In this document: positions 44,921 through 52,035 of the stretch, in pieces
Layout of the letters: every line of letters starts with the position of its first letter
How positions within the stretch are numbered: the stretch's first letter is position 1
Assembly: GCA_029782365.1 (NCBI GenBank)
Contig: JAKOUW010000160.1
Span: forward strand, 310,001-374,000
DNA length: 64,000 nucleotides
Origin: Chloroflexota bacterium
Lineage (GTDB): Bacteria; Chloroflexota; Anaerolineae; Anaerolineales; UBA4823
Direction of reading: 5' to 3'
Notes under the pieces: generated by a model
Database searches by the model: none
Told to the model about the DNA's origin: nothing
Seen by the model: the letters and a program-made list of their open reading frames with translations, nothing else
Made by a program: the position numbers and the translations under genes

Positions 44921-44949
44921 ATTTTAACATACCTGGCATGGCTTGACAA
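44921..44949 (-). promoter_or_regulatory. Promoter of the DAHP synthase gene (leaderless arrangement)
   Basis: On the minus strand TTGTCA (44949-44944) and TAAAAT (44926-44921) are 17 bp apart. The -10 box ends 9 nt before the ATG at 44911, so the transcript should begin within about 3 nt of the start codon. There is no ribosome site. Confidence 0.65.
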
Positions 44950-44963
44950 ACCTGGGGTTTTGC

Positions 44964-44992
44964 TTGACACAAATCCTTCCCTACTCTAAAAT
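44964..44992 (+). promoter_or_regulatory. Promoter of the Roadblock/V4R/response-regulator genes
   Basis: TTGACA (44964-44969) and TAAAAT (44987-44992) are exactly 17 bp apart, a strong housekeeping-type promoter. A second TTGACA at 44943-44948 overlaps the -35 of the divergent DAHP synthase promoter. The 5' UTR to the TTG start at 45082 is about 80 nt. Confidence 0.75.
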
Positions 44993-45081
44993 AGAGGTCA
45001 ACAAACCACGGAAATTCAGCGGGGTTTTTCACCCCAATTCAATCTCCAAGGATCTCTCAGTTTCTGATTAGGAGTGCTGCT

Positions 45082-45453
45082 TTGACAAAGTCACGCTCGC
45101 AACTGATGGTTGACCGGCTGCGCGATCTCCAGGCTTCTTCGCCTGATATTGAGGCATCAGCAGTGGTCAGTGTCGATGGCTTGACCATTGCTTCCGCGCT
45201 GCCGCAAGGTGTGGAGGAGGACCGGGTTTCTGCGATGTCGGCTGCCATGCTTTCCCTTGGGGAGCGCATTGCGTCGGAATTAGGCCGGGGTTCATTGGAT
45301 CAGGTTTATATTAAGGGCCAACAAGGATATGTAATCCTGATGTCTGTGGGGGAAGAAGCTGTGCTTACCGCTCTGGCTCGCGAGCAAGCCAAATTGGGCT
45401 TGATTTTCCTGGACATGCGCCGAGCGGCAGAAGCTCTATCCAAGTTGATCTAG
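45082..45453 (+). CDS. Roadblock/LC7-domain protein
   Basis: A 123-residue single-domain protein. The pattern ASAVVSVDGLTIASALP, RVSAMSAAMLSLGERIASELGRG and QGYVILMSVGEEAVLTALA matches the bacterial Roadblock/MglB fold, which in other systems binds and switches small GTPases such as MglA. No GTPase gene is in the window. Translation starts at TTG with AGGAG 8 nt upstream; no ATG or GTG fits better. It is followed after 15 bp by the V4R gene, so the two are one operon. Confidence 0.88.
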   Translation: MTKSRSQLMVDRLRDLQASSPDIEASAVVSVDGLTIASALPQGVEEDRVSAMSAAMLSLGERIASELGRGSLDQVYIKGQQGYVILMSVGEEAVLTALAREQAKLGLIFLDMRRAAEALSKLI

Positions 45454-45468
45454 GATTGGCAGGGAAAA

Positions 45469-46104
45469 ATGGAGCCTATTCCAAGATCAGGGTATTACTA
45501 CCCAAACAAAGCCGGTTTGATCATAATCGAATCATTAGCCAATGTGATGGGCAAGAATGGCTTAAATGCAATCTTGAACCTGGCCCACTTATCACATTTG
45601 ATTGAAAGCCTCCCTAAGGATAACCTGGCGCGGGAATTTGATTTTTCCGATGTGTCAGCAATCAACCAGGCATTGGAGGAAATGTACGGCCCGCGGGGTG
45701 GGCGCGGCCTGGCGCTGCGCGCCGGGAGAGCTACCTTTGCGGATGTACTGCGCAATTTCGGCGCCCTGGCTGGCGCTGGCGACCTGGCGTTCCGGGTCTT
45801 GCCTCTGCTCACCAAGATGCGCATTGGGGTGCCTGCAATGGCGCGTATTTTCAGCCAGGTGTCCGATCAATATTCAACGGTTGAAGAAACTGAGAATGAA
45901 TTCGTATACACGATTCACCGCTGTCCTGTGTGTTGGGGCCGCGCCGGATTGGAGAAACCCGTGTGTTATATCGCGGTTGGTTTGCTCCAGGAAGGCTTGA
46001 AATGGCTTTCCGGCGGCAGTGAATTCCGGGTCAATGAATCCAAATGCATGGCGATGGGCGATCCGGTGTGCGAATTCATCATTCAAAAAACACCCATCAG
46101 CTAG
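45469..46104 (+). CDS. V4R-domain small-molecule-binding protein
   Basis: A 211-residue cytoplasmic protein. The N-terminal half is helical (ESLANVMGKNGLNAILNLAHL). The C-terminal half follows the V4R pattern: CPVCWGRAG, then VCYIAVGLLQEGLKWLSGGSEFRVNESKCMAMGDPVCEF, with conserved Cys and Gly positions (quoted in parts). V4R domains bind hydrophobic or tetrapyrrole-like ligands, and some bind zinc through the Cys. Flanked by Roadblock and response-regulator genes, it may act as a ligand sensor in a signalling unit; this is inference. Start codon ATG, weak ribosome site. Confidence 0.8.
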   Translation: MEPIPRSGYYYPNKAGLIIIESLANVMGKNGLNAILNLAHLSHLIESLPKDNLAREFDFSDVSAINQALEEMYGPRGGRGLALRAGRATFADVLRNFGALAGAGDLAFRVLPLLTKMRIGVPAMARIFSQVSDQYSTVEETENEFVYTIHRCPVCWGRAGLEKPVCYIAVGLLQEGLKWLSGGSEFRVNESKCMAMGDPVCEFIIQKTPIS

Positions 46105-46111
46105 GCGCTTT

Positions 46112-46954
46112 GTGGCCGAAACTAAACCGAAAATTCTGATCGTCGAAGATGACCTGGATGTTGCGGATATGCTCAATGCATATTTCACTGCCCAGGGATA
46201 TGAAGTCCAAACAGCTAATTGGGGCGAGGACGCGGTGCGCGTTTGCCAGAATGCTCCTCAAAACCTGGTGATTTTGGATATACGACTGCCGGATATTGAT
46301 GGTTTTGAAGTAGCCCGCCGTTTGCGCCACAGCAGGCGAACAGCCGGCATTCCGATTATTTTCCTGACCGAAAAACGCGGGCGTTCGGACCGTTTGCAAG
46401 GCCTGGAACTAGGGGCCGATGATTACATAACCAAGCCTTTTGATGTCCAGGAACTGCGCTTGCGCGTGCGCAATGCTTTACAGCGCGCCATTCAAGGTGC
46501 GGTTATCAATCCGGTCACCAATTTGCTGGAAGGTGAAGAGGTGGAAAAACGGTTGGCGGGTTGTTTCATGCTAGCAGAATGGGCGGTATTGTTAGTAGAA
46601 TTGGAAAATCTTGAAATATTTCGCGATTTGTATGGTTTTGTGTCTTCCGATGATGTTTTGCGGGCGGTCAGTCTGATGATTTCGAACGCAGTGCGGGATG
46701 AAGGCAGCCCAAATGATTTTGTCGGCCAATATGACCAGGCGGAATTTATTATCATTACCCAACCTTCCCGCTGGCATGCCCTGCGAGAACGGATTCGCTC
46801 CCGCCTGGAGCAAGCTCTCGATTATTTTTATCCACTAAAAGACCGTGGGCGCACAGACCAGGCAGGGCGGCTGGCAATTCGCATCGCGACTGCTACTTCG
46901 ATCGACCCTGCGATGCAAGATATCAAAGCGCTCAAGGCGCGCCTGGCTGCCTGA
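46112..46954 (+). CDS. Response regulator: receiver domain fused to degenerate GGDEF-like domain
   Basis: About 280 residues. Residues 1-125 form a CheY-like receiver with the acidic pair in ILIVEDDLD, the phosphoacceptor Asp in VILDIRLPDIDGFEVA, FLTEKRG and the Lys in ADDYITKPFD. After a linker, residues 145-280 resemble a GGDEF fold (VLLVELENLEIFRDLYGF, DDVLRAVSLMI), but the active-site motif reads GQYDQAEF, so cyclase activity is probably lost. I place the start at GTG 46112, 8 nt after the V4R stop, because the open frame upstream overlaps the V4R gene. No histidine kinase is present here. Confidence 0.82.
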   Translation: MAETKPKILIVEDDLDVADMLNAYFTAQGYEVQTANWGEDAVRVCQNAPQNLVILDIRLPDIDGFEVARRLRHSRRTAGIPIIFLTEKRGRSDRLQGLELGADDYITKPFDVQELRLRVRNALQRAIQGAVINPVTNLLEGEEVEKRLAGCFMLAEWAVLLVELENLEIFRDLYGFVSSDDVLRAVSLMISNAVRDEGSPNDFVGQYDQAEFIIITQPSRWHALRERIRSRLEQALDYFYPLKDRGRTDQAGRLAIRIATATSIDPAMQDIKALKARLAA

Positions 46955-46958
46955 TTCC

Positions 46959-48212
46959 GTGAGCCGCCAGCTCCAAAGTGATAAGGTCGCTCACGCGCCT
47001 ATCGGACAGATGGCACAGTATGCCTCGCCTGCGTTGCGCGCCAACTTTAACCATTTGTATTGGGATGTGGCAGGTTTCGGCATTTTAGCCGGCAGCACCT
47101 TGTATTTTCAATCCATCTATGCCGCCCGCCTGGGCGCCAATGCTCTTCAAATCGGCTTGATCACAGCCGGTCCGGCGGTAATGGCTTTGCTGACCACCTT
47201 ACCTGCCGGGCGTTGGATAAGCAATAAACCGTTGATCAAGGTTTCGATTTGGGGTTCTTTGCTGCAGCGCCTGGCTTTTCTGTTGTTTATTACACTGCCC
47301 TGGCTGTTCAACCCGGCGAGCCAAATTGCGGCATTGATTGTCATTTCGCTAATTTTCACCATACCAGGGGTGATTTTTACAATCTCATTCAATGCTATGT
47401 TTCCGGAGCTGGTTCCTGCAGAATACCGCAGCGAGGTTATCGGGAAACGCAATGCAATCGTGGCGGTCAGTTTAACCCTGACAAATATCTCCTGTGGGCT
47501 CCTGCTCGATGCACTTCCCACCCCACTCAATTACCAGTTGGTGTTTGTCCTCGGCGCAGCCGGCGCGATGTTGAGCTCTTTTCACTTGAGTCGGCTTAAA
47601 TTGCTGACTGTTGATTGGATAACCAACAGCCCTCCCCGGGCAGGGAAACCTACAATGCTACGCCTGGATCTGTTGGCCGGCCCGTTTGGTTTGTTCATGT
47701 TGAGCTACTTCGCCTTTTATGCCTTTCAATATATGCCCAGCCCTCTTTTTACTTTAAGTTTCGTCAACGAGCTGCGTCTGACAGATGGCGAAATTGGACT
47801 GGGAAATGCTTTCTTCTATTTGATGATGACGCTGGCGTCGTTGTTTTTGTTTAGGCTGAGCAATCGTTTTGGCAATCGGAGATTACTGCTATCGACGATC
47901 AGTTGCTTTGGCTTTTATCCAATTTTCCTGGCGATTGTCTGGCAACCATGGATATTTTGGGTTGTCTCAGGCGTTGGCGGAGTTGTGTACGGCTTGATCA
48001 GCGGAGCAATGTTGAACCGCCTGATGGAGCGAGTGCCTGACCAGGACCGTCCAGCCCATATGGCTTTGCATAACCTGGCATTAAATCTTGGTATTTTATG
48101 TGGTTCTTTTCTCGGGCCCTTTGCCGGGGAGCTGGTCGGGTTGCGAACAGCTGTATTTGTCGTAGGTGTGTTGCGTGCTATGGTTGGGCTGTTGATTTGG
48201 TGGTGGGGATAA
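46959..48212 (+). CDS. MFS transporter
   Basis: About 417 residues with 10-12 membrane helices, beginning with NFNHLYWDVAGFGILAGSTLYF. The second and third helices are joined by a loop LPAGRWISNKPLIKVSIWGS in the position of MFS motif A. The substrate is unknown. The GTG at 46959, 4 nt after the response-regulator stop, is my choice; an ATG at 47010 also fits just before the first conserved residues. The frame continues upstream into the response-regulator gene, which I do not count. It ends 4 bp from the convergent ksgA gene. Confidence 0.8.
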   Translation: MSRQLQSDKVAHAPIGQMAQYASPALRANFNHLYWDVAGFGILAGSTLYFQSIYAARLGANALQIGLITAGPAVMALLTTLPAGRWISNKPLIKVSIWGSLLQRLAFLLFITLPWLFNPASQIAALIVISLIFTIPGVIFTISFNAMFPELVPAEYRSEVIGKRNAIVAVSLTLTNISCGLLLDALPTPLNYQLVFVLGAAGAMLSSFHLSRLKLLTVDWITNSPPRAGKPTMLRLDLLAGPFGLFMLSYFAFYAFQYMPSPLFTLSFVNELRLTDGEIGLGNAFFYLMMTLASLFLFRLSNRFGNRRLLLSTISCFGFYPIFLAIVWQPWIFWVVSGVGGVVYGLISGAMLNRLMERVPDQDRPAHMALHNLALNLGILCGSFLGPFAGELVGLRTAVFVVGVLRAMVGLLIWWWG

Positions 48213-48216
48213 CGTG

Positions 48217-49071
48217 CTACGTTGATTTGGCGCGCTGGTAAGAGTCGACCAGGCTGCGCCACTCATCCAGATGCAGCGTTTCGGCGCGCCGTTGGGGGTC
48301 GATGCCAGACTGTTCCAAAAGTATGTTTGCCTGGGCAGGTGTCACCGCTAACCCGCCAGACAGGCTGTTGCGCAAGGTTTTTCGTTTCTGGCTGAAGCCG
48401 GCTTTGATAAGTCTAAAGAACGTGTCCAACTGTTCCTCAGGAAGGTACGGTTGTGGAAAAAGTCGGACGCGCACCACAGCAGAATCTACCTTGGGAGGCG
48501 GCAGAAAAGCGCTTGCTGGAATGTGGGCCGCCAGGTCGGGTATGCCGTAAACCTGGACGCTCAACGCTAACAGACTGAGATCCCCTGGTCTGGCGCAGAT
48601 GCGTTCCGCCACTTCGCGTTGAATCGTCAGTGCTAACTGTCGCGGGCGCAACCGGACGGATAATAAATGGCGGATGACGGCAGAGGTGATGTAATATGGA
48701 ATGTTAGCTGCTACCACATAACCCTGACCAACATCGAGATCAGGGAATAAATTTTCCGGGTTAAAGGCCAGGATATCACCCACCACAAGGCGAACGTTCG
48801 AGAAGGGTTTGAGCACATACTTGAGCGCCGGCGTCAGTCGGTCATCTATTTCCACGGCTACCACCTCCCTGGCGTTGGCAGCCAGGTGGCGAGTGAGATT
48901 GCCCAGACCGGCGCCGATTTCCAACACGTAATCCTGCGGAGAAATGCCGGCCGCCTCCACCACTCTGCGGATGGCATGGTCATCGATCAAGAAATTCTGC
49001 CCCAGGCTTTTGTCGGTATGCAGTCCAAACTGGCGCATGATGGCGGGAATATTCAACGGGGGAAGGTTCAT
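48217..49071 (-). CDS. rsmA: 16S rRNA dimethyladenosine transferase KsgA (RsmA)
   Basis: A 284-residue enzyme that dimethylates two adenosines near the 3' end of 16S rRNA. It shows the SAM site DYVLEIGAGLGNLTRHLA, the catalytic NIPYYITS, and the C-terminal FSQKRKTLRNSL motif. I prefer the ATG at 49071 over the frame start at 49107 because it overlaps the stop of the upstream G5/3D gene as ATGA and begins just before HTDKSLGQNFLID. The pairing with a YabE-like gene resembles the Bacillus order, but without the rnmV gene between them. Confidence 0.96.
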   Translation of the reverse strand: MNLPPLNIPAIMRQFGLHTDKSLGQNFLIDDHAIRRVVEAAGISPQDYVLEIGAGLGNLTRHLAANAREVVAVEIDDRLTPALKYVLKPFSNVRLVVGDILAFNPENLFPDLDVGQGYVVAANIPYYITSAVIRHLLSVRLRPRQLALTIQREVAERICARPGDLSLLALSVQVYGIPDLAAHIPASAFLPPPKVDSAVVRVRLFPQPYLPEEQLDTFFRLIKAGFSQKRKTLRNSLSGGLAVTPAQANILLEQSGIDPQRRAETLHLDEWRSLVDSYQRAKST

Positions 49072-50429
49072 GGAAATATCCAAACAATGTTCGCCGGTGG
49101 CGGCCAAAGGAAATAAACTGTGACGTGCTTGTACCAGGCAACATAATCGCTGTCTTCGTAGCCCAGGTCGATTATTCGCCCAATGACTTTCCCACCAATA
49201 TCCGCTGCAACTGCCTCTCCGTAACCGGGGATATACAACCGCGTAAAGAAAGGTATATACCGGCGGTCCACCGCGACAACGCCCTTTTTGAGTTTTAAGC
49301 CTGAGGCGGTTGTGGAACCGCCGGCTGAAGTGGGATTATAGGATGTTGCTACCATGTCGATGGCGCGCCAGTAATTGATCGGCCCATCCGGCGTGTCGAT
49401 AGTGTGCATCACAAGCTTGGTGCCGTAGCCTACAACCTGATTGCGAGCCGGGCGAATCAAGAATGTGCCTTCGTTGATCCGGCTGATTTCTTTTCCATCT
49501 TCGTAACGAACGCGCACCCGCTGCTCTTGGATGCCCACCTGGCCCACTTTCAATACGCTTTGTTGGTCAATTTCTGTATCTGGGTCTGCCTGGTATTCCA
49601 TTTCAAATGGAATCGTGGACTGCGTGGCAACAAAAACTTCCTGGACGTGCACAATCCGGATGAGCCCATCGCTGGGCAGGGGTTGGCTGTCAGCCGGCAG
49701 ACTGTAATCCAGGCCCTGCAGTGCCAGTCCATTTTGAGCCAACGCCTGCCCGACACTTTTCGCAGCGCTTAGCACCGAATACTCTCCGTGGATAGTGACA
49801 ATCTTGAATTCCCTGGCCTGCGTGAATTCAGCCTGCAGGCCGTCTGTGAGAGGCGTGGATGGGGAAGGCTCAAGGATATCGGCCAGACGAAGGCTATAGC
49901 CGGCCTCCAGCAAGGCGCCAGCCAGGGTGGATGATGTACTCGAAATAACTCCGGGGACGCCATTGATCTTGATTTCCAGACGTTTCAGCCGATCGATAGA
50001 CAGCAAGCGGGCTGAGCTGGGTTGGCCCGGTTCAATTTCCCGGCCATCGGCATAAAACTTCCAGCCCGGCTCGGCGGAAATACCAACGACAGCCAGCCAA
50101 TCTAACGGAAATTCGCTGGCGGTGTACACCGTGTACATCTGGCTCCCATCTTTTAGCAATACAGCTCGGGCTCGCCTGACGGCGATCGTTTGGCCGTTCG
50201 CCAGAATCGAACTGGCTGGCGGGTTAACCTGGTCATAGGGGGTCAAGGCCACATTACTCTGAGCCAGGGCTTGTCCGACTGTCCATGCCCAAGTGCGCAC
50301 GTTGAGCTGCTGGCCGTTTACCTGCAGGGTAACGGTTTTCTTGAGGGATGAGATCGCCAGCGTCGCGCTGGCGATTATGACAATTATAGAACCCGCCAAG
50401 CCTACCTGGCGGAAGCGTTTATTTTTCAC
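49068..50429 (-). CDS. YabE-like protein with DUF348, G5 and 3D domains
   Basis: A 453-residue protein anchored by one N-terminal membrane helix (about residues 8-28). Three DUF348-like segments follow (for example VTLQVNGQQLNVRTWAWTVG), then a G5 domain at about 268-345 and a C-terminal 3D domain (about 350-450). The 3D domain has the Asp residues in VAVDRRYIPF, AADIGGK and RIIDLGYED, which in the MltA/RpfB-type fold form the catalytic site. It probably cleaves or binds peptidoglycan outside the cell. Translation starts at GTG 50429, inside the end of the acyl-CoA dehydrogenase gene (11 bp overlap). Confidence 0.88.
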   Translation of the reverse strand: MKNKRFRQVGLAGSIIVIIASATLAISSLKKTVTLQVNGQQLNVRTWAWTVGQALAQSNVALTPYDQVNPPASSILANGQTIAVRRARAVLLKDGSQMYTVYTASEFPLDWLAVVGISAEPGWKFYADGREIEPGQPSSARLLSIDRLKRLEIKINGVPGVISSTSSTLAGALLEAGYSLRLADILEPSPSTPLTDGLQAEFTQAREFKIVTIHGEYSVLSAAKSVGQALAQNGLALQGLDYSLPADSQPLPSDGLIRIVHVQEVFVATQSTIPFEMEYQADPDTEIDQQSVLKVGQVGIQEQRVRVRYEDGKEISRINEGTFLIRPARNQVVGYGTKLVMHTIDTPDGPINYWRAIDMVATSYNPTSAGGSTTASGLKLKKGVVAVDRRYIPFFTRLYIPGYGEAVAADIGGKVIGRIIDLGYEDSDYVAWYKHVTVYFLWPPPANIVWIFP

Positions 50430-51555
50430 GAATCAAAGACCTGGCAATAACCAACCGTTGAACTTCGCTGGTGCCTTCGCCAATCGTCATCAAGCGCGCG
50501 TCGCGATAGATCAGTTCTACCGGGTATTCACGGCTGTAGCCGTAGCCACCGTGAATCTGAATGGCGTTACGGCAAACCCGTTCTGCCATCTCCGTGGCGA
50601 AAAGCTTGGCCATGGCGGCCTGGCGAGTATAAGGGCGTCCTTGCTCCTTCAGCCAGGCGGCATGGTAAACCATCAGGCGAGCTGCCTGGATTTCGGTGGC
50701 TGCATCCGCCAGCATCCATTGTATTGCTTCATGATTCGCAATTGGCGCGCCAAAAGCCCGGCGCTCCCGGGCGTAATTTAACCCGGCTTCGAAAGCAGCC
50801 TCAGCTAACCCAACAGCCAGAGCCCCGATGCTCACCCTGCCACCATCCAGCACTTGCAGCGTCTGGTATAGGCCCTGCCCGGCTTCACCGACCAGGTGAT
50901 CGAGAGGCACGCGCACGTTGGCCAGGGTCAAAGCATGGGTAGGAGAACCGCGCAGTCCCATCTTTTTTTCTGGTGGAGCGATCGACAGCCCTGGTGTGTT
51001 AGCCGGCACGAGCACCTGGTTGAATCCATTTTCGCCGCTCCGGCACAGCACAATGATGTATGCGGCGATACTGGCGTTGGTACACCAGGCTTTGGCTCCG
51101 TTTAAGACCCACTCGGCGCCATCTCTTTCAACCCGGGTGCGAATTCCTTGGAGATCCGACCCTGCGTCCGGCTCGGTTAGTGCCAGGGCAGCCAGGCCTT
51201 TCTGCCCAGAGGCAGCCAGCGGTAAAAAACGCTCTTTCAAAGCCCGGCTGCCGAAGAGCACCAGGGGCGCGGTGCCCAGGCCGTTGTGGGCAGCAATGGA
51301 TAGGGCGGTGCTGCCGCAGCCCCAACCCAATTCTTCAATGGCGATGGCAGCGCTGACCGCGTCAACGCCTGCGCCGCCAAACTCTTCGGGGATCACCAGA
51401 CCGAGCAGTCCCAATGGACCCATTTTTCGCACAGCCTGCCAGTTGAACTCGCCTTTCTCATCCACTTCACGGGCAAGTGGTTTTACTTCACGGGCTACGA
51501 AATCGTGGACAGCCGCCTGCCACATTTTTTGTTCAGAAGTCAGGTCAAATTGCAT
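50419..51555 (-). CDS. Acyl-CoA dehydrogenase
   Basis: A 378-residue flavoenzyme that introduces the 2,3-double bond into acyl-CoAs. LTEPDAGSDLQGIRT, WVLNGAKAWCTNAS, the FAD-binding R-rich YARERRAFGAPIANHEA and the C-terminal IQIHGGYGYSREYPVELIYRDARLMTIGEGTSE are family signatures; the catalytic Glu in GEGTSE is present. I chose the ATG at 51555, with AGGAG 6-7 nt upstream; the open frame reaches 51633 but the added residues do not fit. No electron-transfer flavoprotein gene is nearby, so the physiological substrate is unclear. Confidence 0.94.
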   Translation of the reverse strand: MQFDLTSEQKMWQAAVHDFVAREVKPLAREVDEKGEFNWQAVRKMGPLGLLGLVIPEEFGGAGVDAVSAAIAIEELGWGCGSTALSIAAHNGLGTAPLVLFGSRALKERFLPLAASGQKGLAALALTEPDAGSDLQGIRTRVERDGAEWVLNGAKAWCTNASIAAYIIVLCRSGENGFNQVLVPANTPGLSIAPPEKKMGLRGSPTHALTLANVRVPLDHLVGEAGQGLYQTLQVLDGGRVSIGALAVGLAEAAFEAGLNYARERRAFGAPIANHEAIQWMLADAATEIQAARLMVYHAAWLKEQGRPYTRQAAMAKLFATEMAERVCRNAIQIHGGYGYSREYPVELIYRDARLMTIGEGTSEVQRLVIARSLIREK

Positions 51556-51645
51556 ATGGATTCTCCTGCAGATGGTTCTATTATAACCGAGGGAGCAGAC
51601 GTAAGTTTCTATGCCGCCCCCCTGATGATGCAACTCCGGGAGTGG

Positions 51646-51665
51646 GGTTAACCCATTGGTTAACC
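51646..51665. promoter_or_regulatory. Two GGTTAACC palindromes 12 bp apart
   Basis: The 8-bp self-complementary GGTTAACC occurs at 51646-51653 and 51658-51665, on about the same helical face. They lie between the divergent acyl-CoA dehydrogenase and the small Cys-protein genes. A dimeric regulator could use such sites, but no partner is identified. Confidence 0.35.
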
Positions 51666-51731
51666 TCAGGGGAAAAATGGGTATTTATTCCCATCAGCTA
51701 TTGCCATGCGCCGATTCTTGTGCCAGAATAC

Positions 51732-51745
51732 AGAACATTTGTTCT
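51732..51745. promoter_or_regulatory. LexA-like (SOS-box-type) palindrome AGAACA-TT-TGTTCT
   Basis: A 6-bp perfect inverted repeat with a 2-bp spacer that includes GAAC-N4-GTTC, the core of Gram-positive LexA boxes. It is 28 nt before the ATG of a small gene and sits where a promoter would be. Whether it binds LexA is untested; no lexA gene is in the window. Confidence 0.45.
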
Positions 51746-51773
51746 ATTAATGGCAAATTGTGGGAGCGCAGAT

Positions 51774-52010
51774 ATGAGTGGAAACCAAGATGAATCTCGG
51801 CGCGTTCCAGGCAGGCGTGAATTTCCTGGCCGCCGCCGGCCATCAAAGCGCTGTGCCTGCGGCCGGCTGGCGGTGTGGATGCTGCCTGTTCGGCAACTTG
51901 GCGCGGAACTGGATACCTATTACACATCTTATATGCCTTTGTGTACAAAATGTTGGGAAATAGAAAAAGGAATGTGGGACACTCCGCCCCGGGTTATGCG
52001 TATAGGCTAG
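51774..52010 (+). CDS. Small Cys-rich protein, zinc-ribbon-like (hypothetical)
   Basis: A 78-residue protein. The N-terminal 25 residues are Arg-rich and probably disordered (RRVPGRREFPGRRRPSKR). The remainder has CACG and CTKC about 30 residues apart, in the arrangement of a CxC...CxxC zinc site. I do not recognise the family. GGGAG lies 8 nt before the ATG, and a LexA-like palindrome lies just upstream, so expression may be damage-inducible. The frame is open further upstream but with no start supported by a ribosome site. It converges on the acyl-CoA-synthetase gene with 25 bp between the stops. Confidence 0.6.
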   Translation: MSGNQDESRRVPGRREFPGRRRPSKRCACGRLAVWMLPVRQLGAELDTYYTSYMPLCTKCWEIEKGMWDTPPRVMRIG

Positions 52011-52035
52011 CAGCGAACCGCAAGGTCAGCTCATT

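Noticed and set aside
50918-51586. A 222-codon plus-strand frame opposite the acyl-CoA dehydrogenase
   Set aside because: It is the complement of a gene with complete acyl-CoA dehydrogenase motifs, and its sequence is low in complexity with no known domain.
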